64,000 bases of DNA from Methylibium sp965279545 (GCF_965279545.1 NZ_OZ257250.1:1860001-1924000); one strand, 5' to 3'; shown: positions 54,948 to 64,000, numbered from the stretch's first letter. A program made the numbers and translations. Notes: generated from the letters alone by a model not told the origin.

Positions 54948-55879
54948 ACACGACGCTCACGAAAGCGCGCCTCGGCCAGTGTCGCGTGCTGGTGGTCGGC
55001 GACGCAATGCTCGACCGCTACTGGTTCGGCGCCGTCGAGCGCATCTCGCCCGAGGCACCGGTGCCCATCGTGCGCGTGAACCGCGAGGAAGAGCGCCTGG
55101 GCGGTGCCGCCAACGTGGCGCTCAACGTCAAGTCGCTCGGCGCCCAGGCGACACTGCTGACCGTCGTCGGCGACGACGAGCCGGCGCGCACGCTCAAGCG
55201 CCTGCTCGAACGCGACGGCGTGGCAACCTTGCTCGGCAGCGATCCGCAGCTCTACACCATCGTCAAGCTGCGCGTCATCGGCCGCTCACAGCAGCTGATC
55301 CGCATCGACTTCGAGAACCAGCCCGACCACGAGGTGCTGGCGGAGATGCTCACCGACTACGAACGCGCCCTCGTCAGCCACGACGCGGTGCTGTTCTCCG
55401 ACTACGGCAAGGGCGGGCTCGAACACATCCCGCGGATGATCGAGCTGGCGCGTCAGGCGGGCAAACCCGTGCTGGTCGATCCCAAGGGCAGTGACTACCG
55501 CCGCTATGCCGGTGCGAGCGTGATCACGCCGAACCGTGCCGAGCTCGCGCAGGTGGTCGGCAGTTGGAACAGCGAGGCGCAGCTGCGCGAACGGGCCCAG
55601 GCCCTGCGCACCGAGCTCGGCCTGCAGGCGCTGCTGTTGACACGCAGCGAAGAAGGCATGACGCTGTTCGACGCCCAAGGCGACGCCAGCGTGCCCGCCC
55701 AGGCGCGTGAAGTGTTCGACGTGACCGGCGCCGGCGACACCGTGATCGCAACGATGGCCGCGCTGCTGGCCTGTGGGCTGGACCCGCGCGAGGCGATGCC
55801 GTTCGCCAACCGGGCCGGCAGCATCGTGGTCGGCAAGTTCGGCACGGCGAGCGTCAGCTACGAGGAGTTGTTCGAATGA
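54944..55879 (+). CDS. rfaE1: D-glycero-beta-D-manno-heptose-7-phosphate kinase
   Basis: 311 residues, GTG start. PfkB-type kinase motifs are GDAMLDRYWFGAVERISPEAP near the N-terminus and the anion-hole/catalytic DVTGAGDTVIATMAALLACG near residue 260. Only the kinase half of HldE is present; the adenylyltransferase must be encoded elsewhere. It makes the heptose donor for the LPS core. Confidence 0.93.
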   Translation: MNTTLTKARLGQCRVLVVGDAMLDRYWFGAVERISPEAPVPIVRVNREEERLGGAANVALNVKSLGAQATLLTVVGDDEPARTLKRLLERDGVATLLGSDPQLYTIVKLRVIGRSQQLIRIDFENQPDHEVLAEMLTDYERALVSHDAVLFSDYGKGGLEHIPRMIELARQAGKPVLVDPKGSDYRRYAGASVITPNRAELAQVVGSWNSEAQLRERAQALRTELGLQALLLTRSEEGMTLFDAQGDASVPAQAREVFDVTGAGDTVIATMAALLACGLDPREAMPFANRAGSIVVGKFGTASVSYEELFE

Positions 55880-56868
55880 AGGTGGTCGTCACCGGAGCAG
55901 CGGGCTTCATCGGCTCCAACATCGTGCTGGGGCTCAACCGGCTCGGCATCGACGACGTGATCGCCGTCGACGACCTGACCGATGGACCGAAGTTCAAGAA
56001 CCTGCTCGGCTCCCGGCTCAGCGATTACTTCGACAAGACCGAGTTCTATGCGCGCTTCGCCCGCGGCGAGTTCGGCAAGGTCGACACGGTATTCCACGAA
56101 GGGGCGTGCTCCGACACGATGGAGCACAACGGGCGCTACATGCTCGACACCAACTACCGCAACTCCAAAGACCTGCTCGATGCCTGCCTCGCGCAGGGCA
56201 CGCGGCTGCTCTATGCCTCGTCGGCCGCCACCTACGGCGGCAGCAACGGGTTCCGCGAAGAGCCGGTCAACGAGCGGCCGCTCAACATCTACGGCTACTC
56301 CAAGCTGCTGTTCGACCAGGTCGTGCGCCGCCACCTGCCGAACGCCGCAACGCAGATCGCGGGCTTTCGCTACTTCAATGTCTACGGCCCACGCGAGCAG
56401 CACAAGGGGCGCATGGCCTCGGTCGCCTTCCACCATTTCCACCAATTCCGCGAAAGCGGCGCAGTGAAATTGTTCGGCGAGTACGGCGGCTACGGGCCGG
56501 GCCAGCAGCAGCGCGACTTCGTGTCGGTCGACGACGTGGTGGCAGTCAACCTGTGGTTCCTGCAACATCCACAGGCCCGTGGCGTCTTCAACCTCGGCAG
56601 CGGCCGCGCACAGCCCTTCAACGATGTCGCGCACGCCACCATCAATGCCAGCCGGGCGCTGAGCGGCCTTGCGCCGCTGTCGCTGGCCGACCAGGTGGCA
56701 CAGGGATTCGTGCAATACATCGACTTCCCCGAAGCGCTCGTCGGCAAGTACCAATGCCACACCCAGGCCGATCTCACGGCCTTGCGTGCGAGTGGCTGCG
56801 ACGTGGCGTTCTGCGACGTGGCCACCGGCATCGAGCGCTACGTCCGCTGGTTGACACCGACCGTGTAA
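55876..56868 (+). CDS. hldD: ADP-L-glycero-D-manno-heptose-6-epimerase
   Basis: 330 residues, overlapping the kinase gene by 4 bp. The NADP motif VVTGAAGFIGSNIVLGLN opens it, and the short-chain dehydrogenase triad includes S at YASSAATYG and Y-x3-K at YGYSKLLFD. It makes the final L,D-heptose nucleotide for LPS. Confidence 0.96.
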   Translation: MKVVVTGAAGFIGSNIVLGLNRLGIDDVIAVDDLTDGPKFKNLLGSRLSDYFDKTEFYARFARGEFGKVDTVFHEGACSDTMEHNGRYMLDTNYRNSKDLLDACLAQGTRLLYASSAATYGGSNGFREEPVNERPLNIYGYSKLLFDQVVRRHLPNAATQIAGFRYFNVYGPREQHKGRMASVAFHHFHQFRESGAVKLFGEYGGYGPGQQQRDFVSVDDVVAVNLWFLQHPQARGVFNLGSGRAQPFNDVAHATINASRALSGLAPLSLADQVAQGFVQYIDFPEALVGKYQCHTQADLTALRASGCDVAFCDVATGIERYVRWLTPTV

Positions 56869-56986
56869 CCCTCTTTCGTGTGGCCCTCCTGGGAAGGATG
56901 GTCAGTACGCAATGCGGCTCCTAGAGTGGCGCCGCAGGGCTCGATCGGGCCTTGCAACCACACAACCACTCTGCAGGAGATTCGCC

Positions 56987-57331
56987 ATGCTGAAACGTTT
57001 GCTGATGAGCTTGCTGCTCGCGCTCTGCGCCGGGGTCGCGTTTGCCGCCGTCGATGTCAACAAGGCCGATCAGGCGGCGCTGGAGAGCGTCAAGGGCATC
57101 GGTCCGGCGCTGTCGACACGGCTGCTGGACGAGCGAAAGAAGAGCGCGTACAAGGATTGGGACGACCTGATCGGTCGCGTCAAGGGCGTCGGAGAAGGCA
57201 ACGCACAGCGCTTTTCCGAAGCAGGGCTCACGGTCAACGGCATCGGCTACGGTGCGACTGCGAAGCCGCAGAAGCCGGTCGCCGCGGTCGCCGACAAACC
57301 TGCTGCCAAGGCATCCAGCGCCGGCAAGTGA
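56987..57331 (+). CDS. ComEA-like exported helix-hairpin-helix protein
   Basis: 114 residues, AGGAG before the ATG. Signal peptide (LMSLLLALCAGVAFA), then VDVNKADQAALESVKGIGPALSTRLLDER and a second hairpin (VKGVGEGNAQRFSEAGL), the ComEA fold that binds double-stranded DNA, and a Lys/Ala-rich tail. It may serve DNA uptake, though no other competence genes are here. Confidence 0.85.
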   Translation: MLKRLLMSLLLALCAGVAFAAVDVNKADQAALESVKGIGPALSTRLLDERKKSAYKDWDDLIGRVKGVGEGNAQRFSEAGLTVNGIGYGATAKPQKPVAAVADKPAAKASSAGK

Positions 57332-57337
57332 ATCGCC

Positions 57338-57374
57338 GGGGCGGTCTCGGCCGTGCGGCCGCCCCAGCCTTTTG
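57338..57374 (+). terminator. Terminator after the ComEA-like gene
   Basis: Arms GGGGCGG and CCGCCCC enclose an internal CGGCCG/CGGCCG-like stem and are followed by AGCCTTTTG. It lies just before the insertion sequence. Confidence 0.7.
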
Positions 57375-57377
57375 AGA

Positions 57378-57381
57378 CTAA
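57378..57381. repeat. IS target-site duplication, left
   Basis: CTAA directly flanks the IS left end and is repeated at the right end, typical of IS5-family YTAR targets. Confidence 0.85.
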
Positions 57382-57385
57382 GAAC

Positions 57386-57845
57386 CTATCCGTAAATAAT
57401 GTTGACGGTCAACTTGACCTTGCGGAACGCGATGATCGCGGCGGCGATGTGGTTGAGCGCAACGAAGCTTCGCTCGAGCTTCTCGTATCGCACGAGCAGC
57501 TTGCGGAAGCGGTTGAACCAGCTGTGGCAAGCCTCGACCACCCAGCGCCGCGCCTTCCTGGCTGGATTGCGCCGCTTGGCATCAGCCTCCGCGTGGCGAG
57601 CGACGACATGAGGGGTGTAGCCGTGCGATTCGATGATCTGCAGTGCAGGCCGGCCTCGATATCCAGCGTCGGCACACAGGTGCTTGCTGCGCCGCGTGCC
57701 TGGGGTCTTGCGCTTGACCATGATGGCCTGCAGTACTTGATCGAGTTGCGTGACGTCATGCTCATTGGCCCCGGTCACGACGAGCGACAACGGGACGCCA
57801 CGGCCGTCCACCAGCAGGTGTCGCTTGCTGCCCTTTTTCCCCCCG
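57386..57845 (-). CDS. IS transposase, C-terminal part (orfB)
   Basis: This is the downstream frame, used from the shift site near 57840 to its stop at 57386. It contains KGSKRHLLVDGRGVPLS, the second catalytic aspartate (CADAGYRG) and the catalytic glutamate region (WVVEACHSWFNRFRKLLVRY), ending inside the IS left repeat. Alone it lacks the first aspartate. Confidence 0.88.
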
Positions 57846-58253
57846 ATCGGTCGGGTTGCGCCCGACCGCCTCTTGCGCCAAGGGCGCTTTGAACATGGCC
57901 CCGTCGATGCTTTGCCATCGCCACGCGATGCCCTCCATCTGGTCGTACTCGGCAAGACCGGCTTGCCAGATCGCCTCGAACACGCCCGCGGCCTCCCACT
58001 CCAGGAACCGCTTGTGTACCGCACTGGCGCTGCCGAATCGCTCTTTGGGCAGGGCCTTCCATTGGCAGCCCGTGCGCAGCACATACACAACCGCCTCGAA
58101 GACCTGGCGCGCCGGCTTGGCGGGTCGCCCGGCTCCGGGCTTGCGCAGGTACTCCTTGTCTGCGGCCCGTTCGCGCAACGGGATCAGCGGTTCGACGCGC
58201 TGCCAGAAATCGTCAGTCACCACCCACGAGTCAACTCGCTTGCGTGTAGCCAT
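57762..58253 (-). CDS. IS transposase, N-terminal part (orfA)
   Basis: 163 residues: an N-terminal domain (VTDDFWQRVEPLIPLRERAA; YVLRTGCQWKALPKERFGSA) and the first catalytic aspartate (QSIDGAMFKAP). In-frame translation runs out after about 20 unrelated residues. Joining to orfB needs a +1 (equivalently -2) shift at the GGGGGGAAAAAGGG run. Confidence 0.88.
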   Translation of the reverse strand: MATRKRVDSWVVTDDFWQRVEPLIPLRERAADKEYLRKPGAGRPAKPARQVFEAVVYVLRTGCQWKALPKERFGSASAVHKRFLEWEAAGVFEAIWQAGLAEYDQMEGIAWRWQSIDGAMFKAPLAQEAVGRNPTDRGEKGQQATPAGGRPWRPVVARRDRGQ

Positions 58254-58317
58254 GCATTCGCCCCATGGCCGCGCGACGTGCGGCTCGGGACGATAGTTTA
58301 CTATTTACGGATAGATT

Positions 58318-58321
58318 CTAA
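58318..58321. repeat. IS target-site duplication, right
   Basis: CTAA matching the left flank. Confidence 0.85.
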
Positions 58322-58440
58322 GCCTTTGTCGACCCCAGCGGGATCAAACAGACTTGAACGCGAGTGGGTCCGAGAGAACCCCATGGGAGAGGAGAGGCTG
58401 CGGCGGTGCCACCGCGGCCCGGTGGCCCCCCGCACCTCTT

Positions 58441-59622
58441 CTACGCCGCCCAGCCGAAGAAGCGCAACACGTCCTCGCGACGCGCCAGCGTATCGGCCTC
58501 GCCCAGCGCGATCAGTTCGCGCGTGTACGGTGCCTCGAACAACAGGTAGCTCGCCAGCGCGGCCCCTCGCGCACTGTCCGGCGCCACATCGCTGACCCCG
58601 ATGGCGCGCAGCATCGCCCGCACTGGTGCCGGCAGCGCGTGCAGGTGTCGGGCCGCGATGTCGTCGAGCCGCTGACTCGGCGCGATCACCAGCAGTTCGA
58701 TCGGCTTCAGCGGCGTCTGCGCGAGGGCCTCCGGACCCAGCAGCGACAAGGTGTGGTTGATGCGTTGCAGTCGCTCGATGTCCACGGCCAGCGCATCGAG
58801 GAAGATGTTCGACAGCGCGTGCCCGGCGATCTGCGCGAGACTCGGGTAGCCGTTGGCGGGCGGCCGCTCGCCGCCGGGTTCGTGCAAGCGCCCGGCGCCG
58901 ACCACGAGGATCCGCTCGGCCCCGAGGTGCACTGCCGGCGAGATCGGCGCCGCCTGGCGCATCGAGCCGTCTCCAAAATACTCCGGGCGTCCCTCCCGCT
59001 CCAGCGACACCGCCGGAAAAATGAAGGGAATGGCCGACGAGGCCATCAGGTGCGGAACGCCGAGCGCGGCGCGTGCCGCGACGCGCTGCGAACGCGTCCA
59101 GGCCGGCAGATCCTGCGGCGCGTCATAGAAGGTGACGTGCTCTCCCGCGGTGTAGCTCGAGGCGCTGATCGCGAGCGCACGCAAGTGGCCGGCATCGATC
59201 AGTTCCGGCACGCGTTCCAGCGGCAGCAACTGCCGCAGCAGGTCTTCGAGCGGTGCGTTGTCGAGCAGCGATCGCGGCCGCGCGCGGCGCCAGCGCGCCA
59301 ACGCCCAGCCCGCGGTGAACAGGGTGAGCCAGCGCGCGCCGGTCCGGATCACGCCGAACGCGTCGGCACGGTAGACCTGGCCCGCCTCGAAGTTGCGCCA
59401 CACCCGGATCAGCAGGCGCACGGCGCGGTCGAAGTCGTCGGCGCCGCACGCCAGTGCCGCGGCGTTGATCGCACCGGCCGAGGTGCCGGCAATGACCGGA
59501 AACGGGTTGTGATCGCGTACGCCGGCATCGCGACGCAAGCGGCTCAGGGCCGACAGCACCCCGACCTGGTAAGCGGCGCGCGCGCCGCCCCCGGTCAGAA
59601 CCAAGCCTGTGGTCTTGCTCAC
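58441..59622 (-). CDS. Patatin-like phospholipase
   Basis: 393 residues. The oxyanion hole GGGARAAYQVGVLSAL, nucleophile GTSAGAINAAAL and catalytic aspartate in FGDGSMRQ (DGS in place of the common DGG/A) are present. It hydrolyses lipid acyl groups; no signal peptide, so cytoplasmic or membrane-associated. It stands alone next to the IS element, which has not disrupted it. Confidence 0.9.
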   Translation of the reverse strand: MSKTTGLVLTGGGARAAYQVGVLSALSRLRRDAGVRDHNPFPVIAGTSAGAINAAALACGADDFDRAVRLLIRVWRNFEAGQVYRADAFGVIRTGARWLTLFTAGWALARWRRARPRSLLDNAPLEDLLRQLLPLERVPELIDAGHLRALAISASSYTAGEHVTFYDAPQDLPAWTRSQRVAARAALGVPHLMASSAIPFIFPAVSLEREGRPEYFGDGSMRQAAPISPAVHLGAERILVVGAGRLHEPGGERPPANGYPSLAQIAGHALSNIFLDALAVDIERLQRINHTLSLLGPEALAQTPLKPIELLVIAPSQRLDDIAARHLHALPAPVRAMLRAIGVSDVAPDSARGAALASYLLFEAPYTRELIALGEADTLARREDVLRFFGWAA

Positions 59623-59704
59623 GCGGCAAGCATAGCCGCGGGTCGGGGTGCCACGAAGGGCGGAATTGACGGCGAGAGGCCGTCGTTATCGATCGCGTGC
59701 AGAC

Positions 59705-60178
59705 TCAGTCGCGGCCGTGCTTGTCGTGACCGTGACCGTGGCCCTTGCCATTGCCCGGCCCACGGTGGTCACCACGATCGCCACGATCACCCCGGTCATC
59801 ACGGCCGCCGCGTTCGTCGCGTCGATCGGGGCCGCGATGCTCCTCGCGGTAGTGCGGTGCGTAGACGTCCCGGTACCAGCCGTCCTGCACGAAATAGACC
59901 GGCTGACCGCAAGCGCCGTAGCGGCCGCAGTATCTGTGCCAGTCCTTCGCATGGCCCGGAGGCACGCGCAGGTAGATGGGCCGCTGCACCGCCGCATAGG
60001 GAGCGGGAGCAATGACCACCGGTTGCGGATAGATCAGCTGCGGCTGCGGGTAGTTGCCGATGTCGATCCGGCCATAGAAGCCCGGCTGACCGATGCTGAC
60101 CGACACGCCCACGTCGGCAGCCAGCGCCGGGGTCACCGCACAGACCGCAAGCGCGGCCGCAAGAACAATGCGTTTCAT
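59705..60178 (-). CDS. Exported protein with His/Asp/Arg/Gly-rich tail
   Basis: 157 residues from MKRIVLAAALAVCAV; signal peptide cleaves after ALA-A. The middle has a short conserved core (DWHRYCGRYGACGQPVYFVQ) with two Cys. The last 45 residues are low-complexity RGDRGDRGD and GHGHGHDKHG repeats, capable of binding metals. Proteins with this YPQPVVIAP...H-rich pattern are common in Burkholderiales, but the function is unknown. Confidence 0.8.
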   Translation of the reverse strand: MKRIVLAAALAVCAVTPALAADVGVSVSIGQPGFYGRIDIGNYPQPQLIYPQPVVIAPAPYAAVQRPIYLRVPPGHAKDWHRYCGRYGACGQPVYFVQDGWYRDVYAPHYREEHRGPDRRDERGGRDDRGDRGDRGDHRGPGNGKGHGHGHDKHGRD

Positions 60179-60309
60179 ACAACGATCCTCGAATACTTGA
60201 AGCCTGTCTAACACCTGCGTCGGGCAGCTCGCCGACACGATCCTCAGTGTGCCGCGGTACGCGGCCGGTTCTCGGCGGCAGCAGCGCGATGATGTAAAGA
60301 AACGCGTCG

Positions 60310-63300
60310 TCAGTCGTACACCACGGCCGCCCGGCCGTGCGTGCTGGTCTTCCAGCGCGCCAGCGCGGCGTCGGTCGGGAAGAAGCGGCCGTCGTCGCCC
60401 AGATCGATCTCGCCCTGCACGGCCTCGCGCTGCAGCACCAGGCGCACCGCCAGGCCTTGCACCACTTCGCCCTGCTCGGTGCGCAGGGTGCGCGGCGGGA
60501 ACTCGCGCAGCAGATCACCGACCGGCGGCGCAACGCCGTTCACCGCCACGCGCAGGTAGCGGCCGAAGCGGCAGCGCGCCGCCGCCAGGTCCCAGACCTG
60601 CTGCACGTTGAGCCGCACGCCGCCCGAGAAGCGGTCGGGCTGCACCTTGCCCTGCACAACGATGAATTCGTCCTCCACCAGCAGTTCGCGGTGGGCGTTG
60701 ATCAGGTCCTCGTTGGCAACCGCTTCGATCGTGTCGCTCTTGTCGTCCAGCTTGAAGATCGCCACCCGCCCGCGCTGGCCGTTGACGATGCGCAGCTCGC
60801 TGACGATACCGGCCAGCAGCTGCGGCTCGCGGCTGTCGAGCAGGTCGGCGATCCGGCGCCGGGCGAACTGGCGCACCTCGGCCTCGCACTCGTCGAACAG
60901 ATGGCCCGACAGGTAGAAGCCCAGCGCGGCCTTCTCCTGCGTGAGCCGCTCCTTGATGCTCCAGGGTTCGGCCGCCACGAGCTCGGGCTCGTTGGTGGAG
61001 GCCGCATGGGAGTCGCCGAAATCGAACAGCCCCCCCTGGTCGGCATTGGCCGCCTGGGTGTCGCCATAGTCGAAGGCGAGCGGCACGCTGGCCATCAATA
61101 CGGCACGGTCCGCCTCGAGTGCGTCGAAGGCCCCGCCCTTGATCAGCGCCTCGACCACCCGCTTGTTGACGCGGCTGCGGTCCACCCGCGCAGCGAAGTC
61201 GAACAGGCTCTTGAACGGTCCGCCTTCGCGACGCGCGTCGACGATGGCCTCGATCGCCCCTTGCCCGGTGCCCTTGATGGCGCCCAGCCCGTAGCGCACC
61301 CGGCCGCGCTCCTTGCCCTGCGGCGCCACCGGCTCGAAACGGTGCCCGCCCGTGTTGACGTCGGGCGGCTCGAACACGACGCCCAGCGCGACCGCGTCGT
61401 CGTGGAAGATCTTGAGCTTGTCGGTGTCGTCGAGCGCGACGCTCATGTTGGCCGCGGTGAACTCGGCCAGGTAGTGCACCTTGGCCCAGGCCGTGTGATA
61501 GGCCAGCAGCGCATAGGCCGCGGCGTGCGACTTGTTGAAGCCGTAGCCGGCGAACTTCTCCATCAGGTCGAAGATCTCGTTCGCGAGCCCCGCGCTGATG
61601 CCGTTCTTCGCCGCGCCCTGGGCGAAGATCGCGCGGTGCGTGGCCATCTCCTCGGCCTTCTTCTTGCCCATCGCGCGCCGCAGCAGGTCGGCGCCACCGA
61701 GCGAGTAGCCGCCCAGCCGCTGGGCGACCTGCATCACCTGCTCCTGGTAGACCATGATGCCGTAGGTTTCTTCCAGCACCTCGCGCATCAGCGGGTGCGG
61801 GTAATCCACCTCTTCCTTGCCGTGCTTGCGTGCGCAGAAGCTCGGAATCAGGTCCATCGGGCCTGGCCGGTAGAGCGCGACCAGCGCGATGATGTCCTCG
61901 AACACGCTGGGTTTGGCCTCGCGCAACATGCCCTGCATGCCACGGCTTTCCAGCTGGAACACCGCGACCGTCTTGCCTTCGCTCAGCAGCTGGTAGGTCT
62001 TGCGATCGTCGAGCGTGACGTTCTCGAAGGCGAAGTCGGCGCGGTCGGCATGGCGGGCGCGGATGAAGTCCTTCGCCAGCTCCAGGATCGTCAGCGTCGC
62101 CAGGCCCAGGAAGTCGAACTTCACCAGGCCGATCGCCTCGACGTCGTCCTTGTCGAACTGGCTCACCGCCGAGTCGCTGCCGGGCTGCTGGTACAGCGGG
62201 CAGAAGTCAGTGATCTTGCCCGGTGCGATCAGCACGCCGCCGGCGTGCATGCCGATGTTGCGCACCGTGCCCTCGACGCGTTCGGCCAGCGCCAGCAGCT
62301 CGGCCACCTCTTCCTCCTTCTGCTCGCGCTGCTCGATCTCGGGCGCCTCCTTGCGCGCGTAGATCAGCCCGGGGTCGGGCTTGTCGCCTGGGCGCTTGAG
62401 CGTGACCGTCTTGCCGGGCGGCGCGGGCACCAGCTTGGCGATGCTGTCGACATGGCCATAGCCCATGCCCAGCACGCGGCCCACGTCGCGCAGCGCGGCC
62501 TTGGCCGCCATCGTGCCGAAGGTGGCGATCTGGCTCACCGCGTCACGGCCGTACTTCTGCTTCACGTAGTCGATCACGCGGTCGCGGTTGCCCTGGCAGA
62601 AGTCGATGTCGAAGTCGGGCATCGACACCCGGTCCGGATTCAGGAAGCGTTCGAACAGCAGGTTGTAGGCGAGCGGGTCAAGGTCGGTGATCTTCAGCGC
62701 GTAGGCGACCAGCGAGCCGGCCCCCGACCCCCGCCCCGGGCCGACCGGACAGCCGTTGTTCTTGGCCCAGTTGATGAAGTCGGCCACGATCAGGAAGTAG
62801 CCCGGGAAGCCCATCTTCAGGATCGTCTCGATCTCGAAGTCGAGCCGCTCCACGTAACGCCCGCGCTGCAGCTCGCGCTCGGCCTCGTTCGGATAGAGCT
62901 GGGCGAGCCGCTCGTTCAACCCCTCGTGCGAGGCGTGGCGGAAATAGGCCTCCGGTGCCATCCGCTGGCCGTCGACCATGGGCGTCGGGAACTCCGGCAA
63001 CTGCGGCTTGCCGAGCGTCAGCGACAGGTTGCAGCGCCGCGCGATCGCCAGCGTGTTGGCCAGCGCCGACGGGACATCGGCGAACAACACGGCCATCTGC
63101 TCGGCGGTCTTGAAGTACTGTTCGCGCGTGAAACGCTTGACGCGGCGCGGGTTCGTCAGCGTCTCGCCCTCGGCGATGCACACGCGCGCCTCGTGCGCCT
63201 CGTAGTCGTCGGCCGTCAGGAACTGGACCGGGTGCGTGGCCACCACCGGCAGACCCAGCTTCGCCGCCAGCGGCACCGCGGCGCGCACCTGGGCCTCGTT

Positions 63301-63837
63301 CGTCGCCTGCCCGGCACGCTGCAGCTCGACGTAGAAGCGCCCCGCAAACAGCGCGCCGAGCCGCCGAGCCTGCGCTTCGGCGCGCGCCGGGTCACCGGCC
63401 AGCAAGGCTTGCCCCACAGCCCCCAGATCGGCGCCGGACAGTGCGATCAAACCCTCGCTGTGCGTGGCCAGCCGCTGCCAGGAGACGCACGCCTGGTGGC
63501 GCTGCAGGTTCTCGGTCCAGGCATGCGAGATCAGCTCGCACAGGTTCAGGTAGCCGACGCGGTTCTGCACCAGCAGCAGCAGGCGGCTCGCCTGCTTGTC
63601 GTCACCCTCGGCTTCGAGCCACAGGTCCGCGCCGATGAGCGGCTGCAGGCCCTTGCCGCGGGCCGCGCCGTAGAACTTGATCGCGCCGAACAGGTTGGAC
63701 AGATCCGTGATCGCCAGCGCGGGCTGCCGGTCGGTGGCCGCAGCGGCCACCATGTCGCTCACCCTGAGCATGCCGTCGACGACGGAGTACTCGGTGTGGG
63801 TGCGAAGGTGGACGAAACACGGCGACTGCAGGCTCAT
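60310..63837 (-). CDS. dnaE: DNA polymerase III subunit alpha
   Basis: 1175 residues. The N-terminal PHP domain begins FVHLRTHTEYSVVDGML; the polymerase active-site aspartates are in PDFDIDFCQGNRDRVIDYV near residue 400; the fingers, beta-clamp-binding and C-terminal OB (VSELRIVNGQRGRVAIFKLD) domains follow in normal order. It is the replicative polymerase of the chromosome and has full length. Confidence 0.98.
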   Translation of the reverse strand: MSLQSPCFVHLRTHTEYSVVDGMLRVSDMVAAAATDRQPALAITDLSNLFGAIKFYGAARGKGLQPLIGADLWLEAEGDDKQASRLLLLVQNRVGYLNLCELISHAWTENLQRHQACVSWQRLATHSEGLIALSGADLGAVGQALLAGDPARAEAQARRLGALFAGRFYVELQRAGQATNEAQVRAAVPLAAKLGLPVVATHPVQFLTADDYEAHEARVCIAEGETLTNPRRVKRFTREQYFKTAEQMAVLFADVPSALANTLAIARRCNLSLTLGKPQLPEFPTPMVDGQRMAPEAYFRHASHEGLNERLAQLYPNEAERELQRGRYVERLDFEIETILKMGFPGYFLIVADFINWAKNNGCPVGPGRGSGAGSLVAYALKITDLDPLAYNLLFERFLNPDRVSMPDFDIDFCQGNRDRVIDYVKQKYGRDAVSQIATFGTMAAKAALRDVGRVLGMGYGHVDSIAKLVPAPPGKTVTLKRPGDKPDPGLIYARKEAPEIEQREQKEEEVAELLALAERVEGTVRNIGMHAGGVLIAPGKITDFCPLYQQPGSDSAVSQFDKDDVEAIGLVKFDFLGLATLTILELAKDFIRARHADRADFAFENVTLDDRKTYQLLSEGKTVAVFQLESRGMQGMLREAKPSVFEDIIALVALYRPGPMDLIPSFCARKHGKEEVDYPHPLMREVLEETYGIMVYQEQVMQVAQRLGGYSLGGADLLRRAMGKKKAEEMATHRAIFAQGAAKNGISAGLANEIFDLMEKFAGYGFNKSHAAAYALLAYHTAWAKVHYLAEFTAANMSVALDDTDKLKIFHDDAVALGVVFEPPDVNTGGHRFEPVAPQGKERGRVRYGLGAIKGTGQGAIEAIVDARREGGPFKSLFDFAARVDRSRVNKRVVEALIKGGAFDALEADRAVLMASVPLAFDYGDTQAANADQGGLFDFGDSHAASTNEPELVAAEPWSIKERLTQEKAALGFYLSGHLFDECEAEVRQFARRRIADLLDSREPQLLAGIVSELRIVNGQRGRVAIFKLDDKSDTIEAVANEDLINAHRELLVEDEFIVVQGKVQPDRFSGGVRLNVQQVWDLAAARCRFGRYLRVAVNGVAPPVGDLLREFPPRTLRTEQGEVVQGLAVRLVLQREAVQGEIDLGDDGRFFPTDAALARWKTSTHGRAAVVYD

Positions 63838-64000
63838 GCGGGGATTCTAGGGAAGCGTCTCGCAGCGGAGGCCCGGTCATCGTCAGGCCCGTGCGAAGGA
63901 CCACCACACGGCAGCGATTGCCTGGCCGATATCCCTTCCAGGACTTGTCCACCGCGGCAGTGCACAAGCCTGTGGAAAAGCCGTGGCGATCGGCCGCGCC
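63838..64000. other. Upstream region of dnaE to the window edge
   Basis: This stretch should hold the dnaE promoter. Open frames here are short and unconvincing. It contains two loose DnaA-box-like words. Confidence 0.4.

Larger units (their letters stand above)
57382..58317 (-). mobile_element. IS5-family insertion sequence (IS427-like)
   Basis: The element is 936 bp. The terminal inverted repeats are 17 bp, GAACCTATCCGTAAATA on the left and GAATCTATCCGTAAATA read inward on the right, with one mismatch. CTAA duplications flank it. Two overlapping leftward frames encode one DDE transposase, joined at a G6A5G3 run. All parts look intact, so the insertion is probably recent and the element may be active. 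Confidence 0.93.

Noticed and set aside
63940..63982. Two DnaA-box-like words (TTGTCCACC and CCTGTGGAA) near the right edge
   Set aside because: Only loose matches, no AT-rich unwinding region and no dnaA/dnaN neighbours, so not an origin.

Overview
The window is a GC-rich chromosomal segment of a betaproteobacterium in the order Burkholderiales, most likely from the Rubrivivax/Methylibium/Leptothrix side of the order. This rests on gene content and order: ompA-ubiG-gph beside gyrA, then serC-pheA-tyrA-aroA/cmk-rpsA-ihfB-lapA-lapB-hldE1-hldD, together with Tct/Bug-type transporters and a one-piece tmRNA with an ANDERFALAA tag. The exact genus cannot be read from the sequence alone.

Region 1 (1-5.3 kb): a tungstate-type ABC transporter (tupA partial at the window edge, tupC, tupB) diverges from a ModE/LysR-like regulator with a C-terminal binding-protein domain. 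A fumarylacetoacetase-family hydrolase and an orphan protein resembling injection-system accessory proteins follow, then a 0.6 kb gene-free stretch holding an inverted pair of dispersed repeats.

Region 2 (5.3-12.9 kb): a leftward catabolic unit encodes an acyl-CoA synthetase resembling oxalyl-CoA synthetases, a tripartite carboxylate transporter (TctC, TctB, TctA) and a ketopantoate-reductase-family enzyme. Two small exported proteins follow. A Ser/Thr kinase stands alone at 13.0-14.5 kb.

Region 3 (14.7-35.8 kb) is the most striking part, a sulfur-oxidation island. Its left arm reads leftward as soxC-soxD-soxY-soxZ-soxA-soxX-soxB, a GlcG/HbpS-like protein, a DsrE-like protein, a YeeE/YedE transporter, a methyltransferase, a SoxH-like metallohydrolase, an ArsR-family repressor, and a persulfide dioxygenase fused to rhodanese. 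Its right arm centres on a FisR-type sigma-54 activator with the sulfane-sulfur sensing cysteine spacing (C-x10-C-x6-C). On each side of fisR I find a palindrome TGCCA-ACG-(T/C)GGCA followed at about 105-120 bp by a -24/-12 promoter. One promoter points leftward at a lone Rieske protein. The other points rightward at DUF2892, persulfide dioxygenase, DUF442-SQR fusion, TauE/SafE and a pentapeptide-repeat protein. Periplasmic thiosulfate oxidation (Sox), sulfur transport and cytoplasmic sulfide/persulfide oxidation are therefore co-located under two apparently different sulfur-responsive regulators.

Region 4 (36-64 kb) is conserved housekeeping: tmRNA with a strong terminator, a giant AsmA/DUF748 protein, gph, ubiG, an OmpA-family protein, gyrA, a DUF2059 protein, the serine/aromatic pathway with a fused AroA-cytidylate kinase, ribosomal protein S1, IHF-beta, LapAB and heptose genes, and a ComEA-like protein. 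An intact IS5-family element (936 bp, CTAA target duplication) follows, then a patatin phospholipase, a His/Asp/Arg-rich exported protein and dnaE.

Long open frames opposite many of these genes are GC-driven shadows and are not annotated.
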